64,000 nucleotides of DNA from Brachybacterium aquaticum (GCF_014204755.1 NZ_JACHLZ010000001.1:124001-188000); one strand, 5' to 3'; counted from the stretch's first letter, positions 26,178 to 35,171 are shown. Numbers and translations are program-made. The notes: generated from the sequence alone by a model not told the origin.

Positions 26178-26279
26178 GTTGAGGGTGGCGTGAGGTGCCG
26201 TGGCGTCCAGGCGCGGGTGCCGCGGTGCGTGAGGCGTCGCCGTGCCGCGGTAAGGGCGTGCGGCGCGGCGCTGCCTCAC

Positions 26280-26402
26280 GGTCACGGTGCCTTACGCGTC
26301 GCTATCGCGCGGCCACGGTGCTCGAGCTGTCGCTATTCCTTAGCCACGGTGCTTGAGGCGTCGCTACACGGCGAGTTCAGCGACGCACCAGGCACCGTGG
26401 CC
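26280..26402 (+). repeat. Third cluster of the 60-bp palindromic repeat family, no nuclease gene inside
   Basis: A full unit at 26343-26402 (23-24 nt arms, CACGGTGCTTGAGGCGTCGC against AGCGACGCACCAGGCACCG) is preceded by half units at 26280-26304 and 26311-26335. The cluster fills most of the 387-bp gap between the ABC exporter and the amino-acid importer. No gene is evident in the gap apart from this and the importer promoter. Confidence 0.8.
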
Positions 26403-26529
26403 CGGCGGGGTGGCGATGTGGAGGGGTGAGACGGGGCGCCGGATCGGCGAAGCGTGGACGCGACCTGTCTGTCCACGGCATCAGCCCCTGCACCGCGCCC
26501 CGTCGGGCGGTGACCCACCCGACAGCGAG

Positions 26530-26562
26530 TTGTGGTCATGCAGTGTTGTGAATACTATTCAC
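26530..26562 (+). promoter_or_regulatory. Promoter with operator-like palindrome for the amino-acid importer
   Basis: TTGTGG at 26530-26535 and TACTAT at 26553-26558 are separated by 17 bp, and the GTG start follows the -10 by 6 nt, so the mRNA should be leaderless. A perfect 15-bp palindrome, GTGAATACTATTCAC (26548-26562), is centred on the -10 element. A dimeric repressor bound there would block RNA polymerase directly. Confidence 0.7.
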
Positions 26563-26564
26563 GA

Positions 26565-27497
26565 GTGACTTCCTCCCGACCCCGCCGCCGCACCCTGCTG
26601 CGCGCCGCGCCCCTGGCCCTGGCCACGGCCGCGCTGACCCCGGCGCTGGCCTCCTGCACCCGGGCCTCCGAGCGTCTGGACGCCGAGTCGAACGCTGTGC
26701 CCGAGGTCGACCTCAGCGACATCGCCGAGGTCCCCGAGATCGCGGCCCTCGTCCCCGCGGACATCCGCGAGCGCGGCGAGATCGTCAACGGCGCCGCCCT
26801 GAACTACGCCCCCGGCGAGTTCGTCGGCTCCAACGGGCAGGCGATCGGCTACGACATGGACATCCTCGCCGGCATCGGCGCGGTCCTCGGCCTGCGCACC
26901 CGCACCGAGGCAGCGGTGTTCGCGCAGATCATCCCCGCCGTCGGCTCCACGTACGACGTCGGCATCTCCAGCTTCACCATCAACGAGGAGCGCCTCGCGG
27001 CGGTGTCGATGGTGTCCTACTTCCAGGCGGGCATCTCCTACGCGGTGCGCACCGGGAACCCGTACGACATCGACCCCGAGAACCTGTGCGGCAAGCGCGT
27101 CGCCCTCCAGGTGGGCACCTACCAGGAGGAGCTGTCCATCGAGCGCTCCCAGGAGTGCCGCGACCAGGGCGAGCGGGCCTACGACATGCTCGCCTACGCC
27201 TCCAACTCCGACGCCGCCACCAACGTCGCCGGAGGCAAGGGCGACATCCTCATGGCCGACTCCCCGGTGACCGCGTATGCGGTGGCCCGCTCCCGCGGGA
27301 CCCTCGAGGAGATCGGCGAGATCGAGGAGTCGGCGCTGAACGGCATCGTCGTCGCCAAGGACCAGCCCGAGCTGGCCGAGGCGATCCGGGCGGCGCTGCA
27401 GCACCTCATCGACAACGGCCACATGGAGCGCATCCTCGCTGCATGGGGCAACGAGGCAGGAATGATCCCGACCGCGGAAGTGAACCCCCAGCCGTGA
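26565..27497 (+). CDS. Polar amino-acid ABC transporter, substrate-binding lipoprotein
   Basis: This 310-residue family-3 solute-binding protein has an N-terminal [10 protein letters not shown] stretch (possibly Tat-type), a hydrophobic segment and a lipobox ALASC. Mature-domain marks are [47 protein letters not shown] and [14 protein letters not shown]. It should capture a polar amino acid such as Glu, Gln or Asp outside the membrane and pass it to the permease. The permease GTG overlaps its stop (GTGA), and an ATPase follows, giving a complete importer. GTG 26565 is chosen because of the promoter spacing. Confidence 0.9.
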   Translation: MTSSRPRRRTLLRAAPLALATAALTPALASCTRASERLDAESNAVPEVDLSDIAEVPEIAALVPADIRERGEIVNGAALNYAPGEFVGSNGQAIGYDMDILAGIGAVLGLRTRTEAAVFAQIIPAVGSTYDVGISSFTINEERLAAVSMVSYFQAGISYAVRTGNPYDIDPENLCGKRVALQVGTYQEELSIERSQECRDQGERAYDMLAYASNSDAATNVAGGKGDILMADSPVTAYAVARSRGTLEEIGEIEESALNGIVVAKDQPELAEAIRAALQHLIDNGHMERILAAWGNEAGMIPTAEVNPQP

Positions 27498-28486
27498 GCA
27501 CCACCCAGACACCCAGCCCCTCCGCCCCCGCCGAGCGGGCCCAGGGATACACCCCCATTCGCGCCAAGGCCGCCCCGCGCCCGGGCACCTGGATCTCCGC
27601 CGTGATCGTCGCGCTGCTCGCACTGGCGCTGGTCTCGTTCCTCGTCACCAACCCGGTGCTCGAGTGGAACACGGTGGCGACGTACCTGTTCGACATCAAG
27701 GTGGTCCAGGGCGTCGGCTGGACGCTGCTGCTGACTCTGCTGTCGATGGTGCTCGGCACCGTCGTCGCACTCACCGCCGCGATCATGCGCCGCAGCGCCA
27801 ACCCCGTGCTGCGCGGCGTGAGCTGGGCGTACATCTTCGTGTTCCGCGGCATCCCGGTCTACACGCAGCTCGTGTTCTGGGGCCTGTTCACGGTGATCGT
27901 CCCCAAGATCGTGATCGGTGTGCCCTTCGGGCCCGAGCTGCTGAGCTTCTCCACCCGCGACCTGCTCACCGCCTTCTGGGCCGCAGTTATCGGCCTGGGC
28001 CTGAACGAGGGCGCCTACCTCGCCGAGATCATCCGCTCGGGCCTGAACTCCGTGGACCGCGGCCAGACCGAGGCGTCCAAGGCGCTGGGCATGAGCGATG
28101 GCCGGATCCTGCGCCGCATCATCGTGCCGCAGGCCATGCGCGTGATCGTGCCGCCGCTGGGGAACGAGACGATCGGCATGCTGAAGACCACCTCGCTGGT
28201 CCTCGCCGTGCCCTTCACGCTCGACCTCACCTTCGCCACCAACGGCATCGCCAACAAGCTGTTCACCCCGATCCCGCTGCTGATCGTCGCGGCGCTGTGG
28301 TACCTCGCGATCACCTCGGTGCTCATGGTGGGTCAGCACTACCTCGAGAAGTACTTCGGCCGCGGCTTCGACGCCCGCACCCCCGGCAAGGGCGGCGGCG
28401 CGCCGGGCGGCAAGCGCTCCCGCCAGGCCGCCGTGACCTCCGCCGGCACCACCCCCCAGAACTCGCTCCCGGAGGTGGAGCTCTGA
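27494..28486 (+). CDS. Polar amino-acid ABC transporter, permease
   Basis: This 330-residue HisM/GlnP-type permease has about five or six membrane helices after a 45-residue cytoplasmic lead. The EAA loop that docks on the ATPase reads [42 protein letters not shown] and [15 protein letters not shown] are characteristic of the family. It is probably a homodimer, as only one permease gene is present. The C-terminal 40 residues are basic and Gly-rich. Confidence 0.92.
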   Translation: MSTTQTPSPSAPAERAQGYTPIRAKAAPRPGTWISAVIVALLALALVSFLVTNPVLEWNTVATYLFDIKVVQGVGWTLLLTLLSMVLGTVVALTAAIMRRSANPVLRGVSWAYIFVFRGIPVYTQLVFWGLFTVIVPKIVIGVPFGPELLSFSTRDLLTAFWAAVIGLGLNEGAYLAEIIRSGLNSVDRGQTEASKALGMSDGRILRRIIVPQAMRVIVPPLGNETIGMLKTTSLVLAVPFTLDLTFATNGIANKLFTPIPLLIVAALWYLAITSVLMVGQHYLEKYFGRGFDARTPGKGGGAPGGKRSRQAAVTSAGTTPQNSLPEVEL

Positions 28487-29310
28487 TGACGAGCAACGAC
28501 ACCGCCCAGACCCCGTCCGCCGAGGGTGCCGCCTCCGGCGCGCCGGTCGTCATCCAGGTCCAGGACGTCCACAAGTCCTTCGGCGACCTGCACGTCCTCA
28601 AGGGCTGCGACCTGACCGTCCGCGCCGGCGAGGTGGCCGTGCTCGTGGGCCCCTCCGGCTCCGGCAAGTCCACCCTGCTGCGCTGCATCAACCAGCTCGA
28701 GGAGCCCTCGGCCGGCCGCGTGCTCATCGAGGGCGTGGTGCAGGGCTACCGCTCCGACCCCCTGCCCGACGGGCGCTGGCAGAAGCTCTCCAATGCCGAG
28801 ATCGCCGCCCAGCGCTCCCGCATCGGCATGGTCTTCCAGCGCTTCCACCTCTTCCCGCACCTCACGGCGCTGGGCAACGTGATGGAGGCGCCGGTGCAGG
28901 TGCGCGGCCTGCCGAAGGCCGCCGCCGAGAAGAAGGCCCGCGAGCTGCTGGACCGGGTGGGCCTCGGCGACCGCGCCGACCACTACCCCTCGGAGCTCTC
29001 CGGCGGTCAGCAGCAGCGCGTCGCCATCGCCCGGGCGCTGGCGATGGACCCCGAGCTCATGCTCTTCGACGAGCCCACCAGCGCCCTGGATCCGGAGCTG
29101 GTCTCCGAGGTGCTCACGGTGCTGAAGGATCTCGCGGCCGACGGGATGACCATGGTCGTGGTCACCCACGAGATGGGCTTCGCCCGAGAGGTCGCCGACC
29201 ACGTCGTGTTCATGGACGACGGGGCGATCGTCGAGGAGGGCACCCCTGAGCAGGTCATCGACCACCCCCGGTCCGAGCGCCTGAAGGGATTCCTCGCCTC
29301 GGTGCTGTGA
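28486..29310 (+). CDS. Polar amino-acid ABC transporter, ATP-binding protein
   Basis: This 274-residue GlnQ-type ATPase has Walker [11 protein letters not shown]-loop [12 protein letters not shown], signature [15 protein letters not shown], Walker [13 protein letters not shown] and switch His in VVTHEMGFA. An insertion before the Q-loop ([19 protein letters not shown]) is typical of this import subfamily. ATG overlaps the permease stop by one base (TGATG). It completes the three-gene importer. Confidence 0.95.
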   Translation: MTSNDTAQTPSAEGAASGAPVVIQVQDVHKSFGDLHVLKGCDLTVRAGEVAVLVGPSGSGKSTLLRCINQLEEPSAGRVLIEGVVQGYRSDPLPDGRWQKLSNAEIAAQRSRIGMVFQRFHLFPHLTALGNVMEAPVQVRGLPKAAAEKKARELLDRVGLGDRADHYPSELSGGQQQRVAIARALAMDPELMLFDEPTSALDPELVSEVLTVLKDLAADGMTMVVVTHEMGFAREVADHVVFMDDGAIVEEGTPEQVIDHPRSERLKGFLASVL

Positions 29311-29407
29311 CGGCGGGCCGGCTGCTGCCGGGGTTGCGGCTTCCGCCGGCGGTACTGCTGCACGAACCACCGACAGCGGTGCTGATGCTGGGGATGTTGA
29401 CGGCCCC

Positions 29408-29481
29408 GCCCTGAAGATCTGTCACCAGCGTCGGAGCTCGCGCTATATGAAGTTGCTCCGACGCTCACGACATTTTCTCAG
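29408..29481. repeat. Long palindromic element, copy A, beside DUF559 gene 2 (also a likely terminator)
   Basis: Imperfect 16-bp arms (29421-29436 and 29456-29471, core AGCGTCGGAG against CTCCGACGCT) enclose a 19-nt centre and are followed by ATTTTCT on the plus strand. That suits termination of the importer operon. The central 51 bp match copy B (30575-30625) at about 42 positions in direct orientation, while outer flanks (GCCCTGAAG.TCTGTC) match it better in inverted orientation. Confidence 0.8.
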
Positions 29482-29512
29482 AGCCCCTTGTCCGCAGCAG
29501 CTCCAGCGCCAC

Positions 29513-30448
29513 TCACCTCCGCCGCAGCTGCTCCACCTTCCGCCGCCCGAAGGCGCCGACCTCGCTCATGGCGGCGAGGATGTCCTTCTGCGTCTGCTCC
29601 CACCGCCTCCACACCTGGGCGTAGCTGAGGCGGAGAACCTGCAGGCCGTGCCGGGTGGTGGTGAGGTCTCTGGTCCGGTCCCTCTCGAACGCGTCCTCTC
29701 CGGCATGGTGCTGGTGACCGTCGATCTCGAGGAAGATCTCGCCGGCGTAGATGTCGAGGAACCCGACCCTCTCTACATACGGCTGCTGCTCCACTCTCAG
29801 TCCGCGTCGTCTGAGCCACCTCGCCACCCTGGTCTCGGACCCCGAGTCGCTGGCCGTGGAGAGCTCTCCGATCCGGGAGCGATATCTGTGGGGAGTGCGG
29901 TCCAGGAGCTGCTGCACCTCGGCGGGATCCAGCAGGCCTCGTTCCATCGCGGACTCCAGGAGCACCGCGGCGGTCTCGCCGGTGCGGCAGCGGATTGCAT
30001 GCTCGAGCGCGAGGAGCAGAGAGGCGACCGCATCGGGCTCCGGCCAGGTCCGGCCCGCTGCATGGTGGGCGGTCATCGTGCGCGGCAGCGCGACGGTGTC
30101 GTCGTAGCGGTACACGTGCAGACGGTCCTCGTCGGAGTCGTGCGGCGTCCAGAGGCCGTGCATGCGCGCCGCGTCCACGCAGGTGGGTCGCTGTCCGAGG
30201 GCGAGCGCACGGACCACCCGCTGGTCTGCGTCGGGAGAGGCGAACCACCCCCGGGCGATGCGGCGCATCTCTCCGCGCTGCACCGCCTTCCGCAGCGTCC
30301 AGTCCGTCCACCCCTGGGCGAGGAGCTCGGTGCGGGAGGCGACGGCGAGGTCCGAGGAGGTCAGGCGAAGCGTGCCGCGGCCCTGTCGCGGCGGTCGGGT
30401 GGGGAGGTAAGCCCCTGCGGGCAGTACCAGTCGGCTCGGTCCCTGCAT
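29513..30448 (-). CDS. AbiEi-type winged-helix/DUF559 (Vsr-like nuclease fold) protein 2
   Basis: This 311-residue protein has an AbiEi-like winged helix at about 30-75 (SRTELLAQGWTDWTLRKAVQRG, then RIARGWF) and a DUF559 domain at about 205-300. The domain carries VGFLDIYAGEIFLEIDGHQHH and ERDRTRDLTTTRHGLQVLRL, the D...ExD/QHH pattern of Vsr-like endonuclease folds. It shares architecture with the protein at 19916-20911 but is clearly diverged. No toxin partner adjoins it. The gene lies alone between two copies of a long palindrome, 1.23 kb end to end. Its promoter may be leaderless (CACACT 6 nt before ATG), a weak match. Confidence 0.85.
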   Translation of the reverse strand: MQGPSRLVLPAGAYLPTRPPRQGRGTLRLTSSDLAVASRTELLAQGWTDWTLRKAVQRGEMRRIARGWFASPDADQRVVRALALGQRPTCVDAARMHGLWTPHDSDEDRLHVYRYDDTVALPRTMTAHHAAGRTWPEPDAVASLLLALEHAIRCRTGETAAVLLESAMERGLLDPAEVQQLLDRTPHRYRSRIGELSTASDSGSETRVARWLRRRGLRVEQQPYVERVGFLDIYAGEIFLEIDGHQHHAGEDAFERDRTRDLTTTRHGLQVLRLSYAQVWRRWEQTQKDILAAMSEVGAFGRRKVEQLRRR

Positions 30449-30564
30449 GCGGCGAGTGTGGCCGCTGGTGGCGAGGTCCGGTGGGCGGGGGGGGGTGTGT
30501 GTGGAGAACCAGGGGATGGGGAGGAGAGGTGGGGCCCGGGAAACGGTTCGGGTGGGGAGGGGCC

Positions 30565-30638
30565 CTGGAAAAATGTCGTCAGCGTCGGAGGTCGCGCCAT
30601 ACGGCGCTGCTCCGACGCTGACGACAGAACTTCAGGGC
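30565..30638. repeat. Long palindromic element, copy B, beside DUF559 gene 2 (also a likely terminator)
   Basis: Perfect 16-bp arms at 30575-30590 and 30610-30625 (GTCGTCAGCGTCGGAG and its complement) enclose a 19-nt centre that itself pairs (GCGCC/GGCGC). On the minus strand ATTTTT follows, as expected for a terminator of the acyl-CoA reductase gene ending at 30722. GGCCCTG and CAGGGCC extend the symmetry outward. The rest of the gap 30449-30721 holds no gene. Confidence 0.85.
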
Positions 30639-30721
30639 CGACCCCTCACCGGCACCGCCCGGCAACGGCAGGAGACACCGGCACCGGCCGCAGCCTCGCC
30701 CCGGCTCAGGCCACCGGCCCC

Positions 30722-33028
30722 TCACCACTCCAGGATCTGCCAGCGCTTCTTCTTCGCCACGGCGTACAGACCCAGGTCCGGGGACACCGCGGCGGGCGTG
30801 CCCACGAGCGCCAGCCAGGCGGCGTCGGCGTGGGAGTCGCCGTAGCCGTAGGAGGCGGAGAGGTCCGCGCCGTGCTCGTCGGCGTACTTCAGCAGCCAGT
30901 TGCCGCGGGCCTCGTCGACCAGCGGGGGAGTGGCGAGGTAGCCGGTCATCTGACCGGAGGCGTCCTCGTCCATGTGGGTGGCGATGACCTCGTCGAACAG
31001 GTCCTGCAGCGGCTCGACCAGCACGTCCAGCGCACCGGTGACGAGCACGGTGCGGTGCCCGGCGGCGCGGTGGCGCTCGATGGTCTCCAGCGCCTCGGGA
31101 CGGATCGAGGCGCGGATGCGGCGCCCGGCCTCGCCCTGCATGAGGCGGCGCAGGTCGTCGCTGCGGTAGCCCTTGTAGCGGCGGTTGACCAGGCGGATCA
31201 GCTCGGAGCGGTCCCGCTTCTCGGCGCGCAGGTAGCCGGGGACGGCGGCGAGCAGACCGCTGAGCTCGGCGGGCCAGGTGCGGCGCGGCTTGGTCGCGCG
31301 GACCACGGCGAAGTACTGCTGGACGATGTTCGTGGCCAGCACGGTGCCGTCCAGGTCGAACACGGCCAGGGCGTCGGCGCGCTCGGCGAGCTGGGGCGCG
31401 GGGCGCGCGGCGCGGCGCTTCTGCGCGGACTTCGCGCGGGAGTAGGCCTTGGTGAGGTCGGTGACCGCGGGGAGATGCTGCTCCTGGAAGTACTCGCGCC
31501 AGGAGATGTGGGTGACGTCGAAGTCGTGGGTCTCGAGGAAGTCCGCCGGGAGCTCCTCGCGCAGGGCGCGGGTGTTCGCGTCGTCGAAGACCATCTCGGT
31601 CTTCGTGTACTGGCGGTACAGCTCGATGTACTTGCGCAGCGTGGTCAGGCCCGAGGTGGCCTTGTGGAGGTTGGAGGTCCACTGGCGGGTGCGCCTGGTG
31701 GCGGGCAGGTACGCGACCGCGGCCGCGCCGACCTTCGCCGAGAGCTCCTTGGCGCGGAAGCGCTGCTCGACCATCTCGACCGCGGGGAAGCTCCACTCGG
31801 GCACGGAGATGGGGTTGCCCTTGTCGTCCTCGAGGGGGTGGGCGACGAAGTACTCGCGCACCGCGGAGACCATCTCGTGGAAGGGCAGCGGGTTCGAGGC
31901 GCCGGAGACGACCTGGAAGTAGGCGTCCTCGCCGCGGCGGGTGGTCTCCTGGGTCGCGAGCGCCACGATCACGTTGACGACGTGGTCGACGGGGATGACG
32001 TCGAGGATCGAGTCCGCGAGGCCCGGGAACTCGGGGAGCATGCCGCGGGCGTAGGCCATGATCAGGGGGTCTGCGACCTTGTAGCCGTCGATCCAGCCCG
32101 GGTAGGGCTTCTTCATGGCGGACTCGATGATGGAGGGGCGCACGAAGGAGACGCGGTGGCCGTTGCCGGCCCACAGCTCCTCGGCGACCTGCTCGGCCAT
32201 CGCCTTGGTGAAGGTGTAGATGTCGGTCCAGCCGACGGACTGGGCGCGGGTGCGGCCGAAGTCGACCAGGCGCTCGTCGACCCAGGCGCGACGCGCCTCC
32301 TCGGAGGAGGCGGCGACGGCCTTGGGGCCCATGCGTCCGTCGCGCAGCTTCGCGGCGCGGATCTGGGAGCGCAGGGTCTCGGGCTTGCGGGACTCGGCCT
32401 CGACGCGCTCGCGGGCGCTGAGCGCGGCCTCGTACTCGGCGCGCCAGTCGACGTCGGCCTTGAGGGAGCCCTCGCGGCGCAGGCCCTTGGAGATGCCGCC
32501 GACGTAGGCGGTGGAGACGTGGATGACGTGCGGGTCCTGGCCGGAGGCGAGGAGCGCCTCGTAGAGGTTGCGCGCGCCGCCGACGTTGGTGCGGAAGGCC
32601 TCGTCGATCGGGGGGTCGAAGGAGACCGAGGAGGCGGAGTGGATGACCGTGTCCAGCGGGACGGTGATCTCGGGCATGTCGGTGAGGTCGCCCTCGAGCA
32701 CCTCGACGCGCTCGTCGAAGAGCGACTTCACCACGGCCTTCCCGTCCACCGGGTCGGCACCCTCAGCACCGGACCCCTTGGAGATCTCCTCGGCCCAGGA
32801 GGCGAACACGGGCTTGCGCAGCAGCTGCTCGAGGCGCTTGCGCCCGGTGACCGAGCCCTTGGGGCGCACCACGGCGAGGACGCGCACGTCCTCGGTGGTC
32901 TCCAGCAGGGAGCGCAGGACGGCCTGGCCGAGGAACCCGGTGACGCCCGTCAGCAGGATCCGTCGGCCTCCGTGATCGGAGCCGCCGGCGGTGGCGGTGG
33001 GCTCGACGGGCGAGGTGCTGTGCGTCAT
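30722..33028 (-). CDS. Fatty acyl-CoA reductase fused to a HAD-IB phosphatase
   Basis: This 768-residue fusion has an NAD(P)-binding extended-SDR reductase (about 20-390) with TGVTGFLG at 27-34 and the catalytic YTFTK (Y271, K275). RPSIIESAMKKPYPGWIDG (about 297-315) is the mark of eukaryote-type alcohol-forming acyl-CoA reductases. After a helical region, a HAD-IB domain (about 555-768) opens with FDLDGTVLATN. The reductase should make fatty alcohol from acyl-CoA. The phosphatase substrate is unknown; an alkyl-glycerol phosphate or lysophosphatidate is an inference from context. AGAGGAT precedes ATG 33028, which decides the start. Divergent from the SDR-PlsC-alkyl-DHAP synthase operon. Confidence 0.88.
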   Translation of the reverse strand: MTHSTSPVEPTATAGGSDHGGRRILLTGVTGFLGQAVLRSLLETTEDVRVLAVVRPKGSVTGRKRLEQLLRKPVFASWAEEISKGSGAEGADPVDGKAVVKSLFDERVEVLEGDLTDMPEITVPLDTVIHSASSVSFDPPIDEAFRTNVGGARNLYEALLASGQDPHVIHVSTAYVGGISKGLRREGSLKADVDWRAEYEAALSARERVEAESRKPETLRSQIRAAKLRDGRMGPKAVAASSEEARRAWVDERLVDFGRTRAQSVGWTDIYTFTKAMAEQVAEELWAGNGHRVSFVRPSIIESAMKKPYPGWIDGYKVADPLIMAYARGMLPEFPGLADSILDVIPVDHVVNVIVALATQETTRRGEDAYFQVVSGASNPLPFHEMVSAVREYFVAHPLEDDKGNPISVPEWSFPAVEMVEQRFRAKELSAKVGAAAVAYLPATRRTRQWTSNLHKATSGLTTLRKYIELYRQYTKTEMVFDDANTRALREELPADFLETHDFDVTHISWREYFQEQHLPAVTDLTKAYSRAKSAQKRRAARPAPQLAERADALAVFDLDGTVLATNIVQQYFAVVRATKPRRTWPAELSGLLAAVPGYLRAEKRDRSELIRLVNRRYKGYRSDDLRRLMQGEAGRRIRASIRPEALETIERHRAAGHRTVLVTGALDVLVEPLQDLFDEVIATHMDEDASGQMTGYLATPPLVDEARGNWLLKYADEHGADLSASYGYGDSHADAAWLALVGTPAAVSPDLGLYAVAKKKRWQILEW

Positions 33029-33159
33029 GTGATCCTCTGCGGAACGGGTACGGCGGGAGCGGTGAGGGGCGGCCCGGCGGCGGTCGTCACGCGTGCGCGG
33101 CACGCTCGGCGGGCTCCCCACCAGGGGGCTTCTCCGCGCTGGTCAGGGCGGCGCTAGTG

Positions 33160-33165
33160 TATCGT
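33160..33165 (+). promoter_or_regulatory. -10 hexamer of a leaderless promoter (TATCGT) for the ether-lipid operon
   Basis: TATCGT stands 7 nt before the SDR start codon. TAGTGT at 33155-33160 overlaps it. It lies in the 144-bp divergent spacer shared with the acyl-CoA reductase gene. Confidence 0.5.
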
Positions 33166-33172
33166 AGCCGCC

Positions 33173-33949
33173 ATGCATAGGGCCCTGATCACCGGCGGCA
33201 CCGCAGGCATCGGGGCCGCCTTCGCCAGAGCGTTCGCGGGGCGGGGGACAGCTCTCGTGCTGGTCGCCCGCGATCCCGAGCGCCTCGCCGAGACCGCCGC
33301 GCAGCTGACGCGCGAGCACGGTGTCGAGGTGGAGACCATCGTCGCGGACCTCGCCGATCGCGAGGCGCAGCAGCGCGTGGCGGACCGCCTCGAATCGGAC
33401 ACCGATCCCGTGGACGTGCTCGTGAACAACGCCGGATTCTCCGTCCGCGCCGGACTGCTGGACGAGGACATCTCCCCGCACGACCTCGGCTTCGAGGTCA
33501 TGATCCGCGCAGTCCTGAAGCTCGGCGGTGCGGCGGGCCGGGCGATGAAGCGCCGCGGCCACGGCTGGATCATCAACGTCGGCTCCGTCTCGGCGCTGGT
33601 CACCCAGAACAACTACTCCGCCATCAAGGCGTGGGTGGGCAACTACTCCGAGTCCCTCGGCGTGCAGCTGGCCGGCACGGGAGTGCAGGTCACGGCGCTG
33701 ATGCCGGGCTGGGTGCGCACAGAGTTCCATTCGCGCGCGGGGATCAAGGGCTCCTCGATCCCCGGGGTGCTGTGGCTGGACGCGGACCGGCTCGTCGAGG
33801 ACTGCCTGAAGGACGTCGCCCGCGGCAAGCCGGTGTCGGTCCCGTCGCTGCGCTGGAAGCTCATCTCCGCCGTGCTGCGCACCACCCCACGAGGCCTCGT
33901 GGCCCGGCTGAGCGAGCTGCTCAGCCATCGTCGCAGCCGGGAGAAGTGA
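33173..33949 (+). CDS. Short-chain dehydrogenase/reductase, candidate 1-alkyl-DHAP reductase
   Basis: This 258-residue classical SDR has cofactor loop TGGTAGIG (7-14), NNAG (85-88), and catalytic Ser in GSVSALV with Y148 and K152 (YSAIK). The C-terminal 35 residues (LRWKLISAVLRTTPRGLVARL) form a basic amphipathic or membrane-associating end, common in lipid-linked SDRs. As first gene before PlsC and alkyl-DHAP synthase genes it could reduce 1-alkyl-DHAP (or acyl-DHAP) to the glycerol-3-phosphate form. This specific reaction is inferred from context only. Confidence 0.88.
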   Translation: MHRALITGGTAGIGAAFARAFAGRGTALVLVARDPERLAETAAQLTREHGVEVETIVADLADREAQQRVADRLESDTDPVDVLVNNAGFSVRAGLLDEDISPHDLGFEVMIRAVLKLGGAAGRAMKRRGHGWIINVGSVSALVTQNNYSAIKAWVGNYSESLGVQLAGTGVQVTALMPGWVRTEFHSRAGIKGSSIPGVLWLDADRLVEDCLKDVARGKPVSVPSLRWKLISAVLRTTPRGLVARLSELLSHRRSREK

Positions 33950-33953
33950 GCAC

Positions 33954-35171
33954 ATGATCGTCCCCAGGAGCACGACCCCCGATGACGACCTCCCCGAGGA
34001 GGTGATCCCCGAGGGGCTGCCCGTGTTCGGCACGCTCGGCACGGATGCCCGCGCCGACGGGGACAGCTCCGAGGAGCTCGTGGACGGCGAGGAGCCGACC
34101 CCGTCGGCCGACGGCGCCGGCTTGACCGACGGCGCCCGCTCGATCCACGGCGCCCGCTCGATCCACGGCGCTGGCTCGGCCGACGGCGCGGGCTCGGCCG
34201 GCGGGTCCGACGCGACCTCCGAGGTCGGCGCCGCCGACGAGTCCCCGTCGGCCGACGACCTCCCGACGAGCGTGCCGGGCGACGCTTCCGCCGGCGACCC
34301 CACCCCCGACGGCCCCGCCGCCGGCTCCGCAGCCGGCGCCCCGGCAGCCCCCTCCGCCAAGCCCTCGTCCTCCGCGGCGATGACCGCCGAGGAGCTGCGT
34401 CAGCGCTCCAAGCGCCTGTTCGCCTCGCTCTCGGCCCGCTCCCGCGGCGAGGGCTGGGAGACGCCCGAGGGGGAGCTGGCCAAGTACCGCTCCCGCTGGC
34501 GCTCGGGGATGCGGCGCATCCTCCAGCGCGTCATCTTCCGCGGGGTGGTGAACTCACAGCTGACCACGTCGGCCGTGGTGCCGCGCCGCGTCCGCTCGGT
34601 CCGCGGCCCGTTCGTGCTGGTCTCCAACCACACCAGCCACATCGATGCGCCGATGCTGATGCAGGGGATGCCCTGGGCGCAGGCCCGGTTCCTCTCCACC
34701 GGCGTCGCCTACGACTACTTCTTCACCAAGTGGCACCGGCGCCTGTTCGTGCGCCTGCTGTTCAACGCCTTCCCGATCGACCGCGGCGGCAGCCGCAAGC
34801 ACGCGGGCTTCTCGCGGCGCCTGCTGCGCGCCGGCGTGCCGATCCTGGTGTTCCCCGAGGGGACGCGCCAGAAGGACGGGAAGATGTCCGAGTTCAAGCC
34901 CGGCGCCGCGGCGCTCGCGATCGGGGTGGGCGTGCCCGTGATCCCGGCCGCGATCGTCGGCGCGCACGAGGCGATGCCCAAGGGGCGCAGCTGGCCGAAG
35001 AAGGGCCGGCCCCCGGTCGCGGTGGTGTTCGGTGAGCCCATGGTCAACCTCGAGGACGAGACGGCCGTGGACTACATCGCGCGCATCCGCGCGCGGGTGA
35101 AGGAACTGTACGACGGGCACCACGACGAGGTCCTGGGCATCGCGCCGCGGGACGAGGAGGAGAACGCATGA
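33954..35171 (+). CDS. PlsC-type 1-acyl-glycerol-3-phosphate acyltransferase with long disordered N-terminus
   Basis: This 405-residue acyltransferase has the catalytic HX4D in NHTSHID (H226, D231) and the glycerol-phosphate site FPEGTR (300-305), followed by PVIPAAIVGA. The first 140 residues are disordered and built of repeated SADGAG, GARSIH and PSAD pieces encoded by GTCGGCC repeats. It could acylate DHAP (supplying acyl-DHAP) or the sn-2 position of the alkyl lipid. It begins 4 bp after the SDR gene and overlaps the next gene by ATGA. Confidence 0.88.
   Translation: MIVPRSTTPDDDLPEEVIPEGLPVFGTLGTDARADGDSSEELVDGEEPTPSADGAGLTDGARSIHGARSIHGAGSADGAGSAGGSDATSEVGAADESPSADDLPTSVPGDASAGDPTPDGPAAGSAAGAPAAPSAKPSSSAAMTAEELRQRSKRLFASLSARSRGEGWETPEGELAKYRSRWRSGMRRILQRVIFRGVVNSQLTTSAVVPRRVRSVRGPFVLVSNHTSHIDAPMLMQGMPWAQARFLSTGVAYDYFFTKWHRRLFVRLLFNAFPIDRGGSRKHAGFSRRLLRAGVPILVFPEGTRQKDGKMSEFKPGAAALAIGVGVPVIPAAIVGAHEAMPKGRSWPKKGRPPVAVVFGEPMVNLEDETAVDYIARIRARVKELYDGHHDEVLGIAPRDEEENA

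Noticed and set aside
29408..30638. Classical insertion sequence
   Set aside because: No transposase, no DDE or HUH motif, and no convincing target-site duplication at the ends; the flanks may equally be terminators.
29447..33157. 1236-codon plus-strand frame spanning the DUF559 and acyl-CoA reductase genes
   Set aside because: It crosses two palindromes and is antisense to two real genes; no motif is seen.
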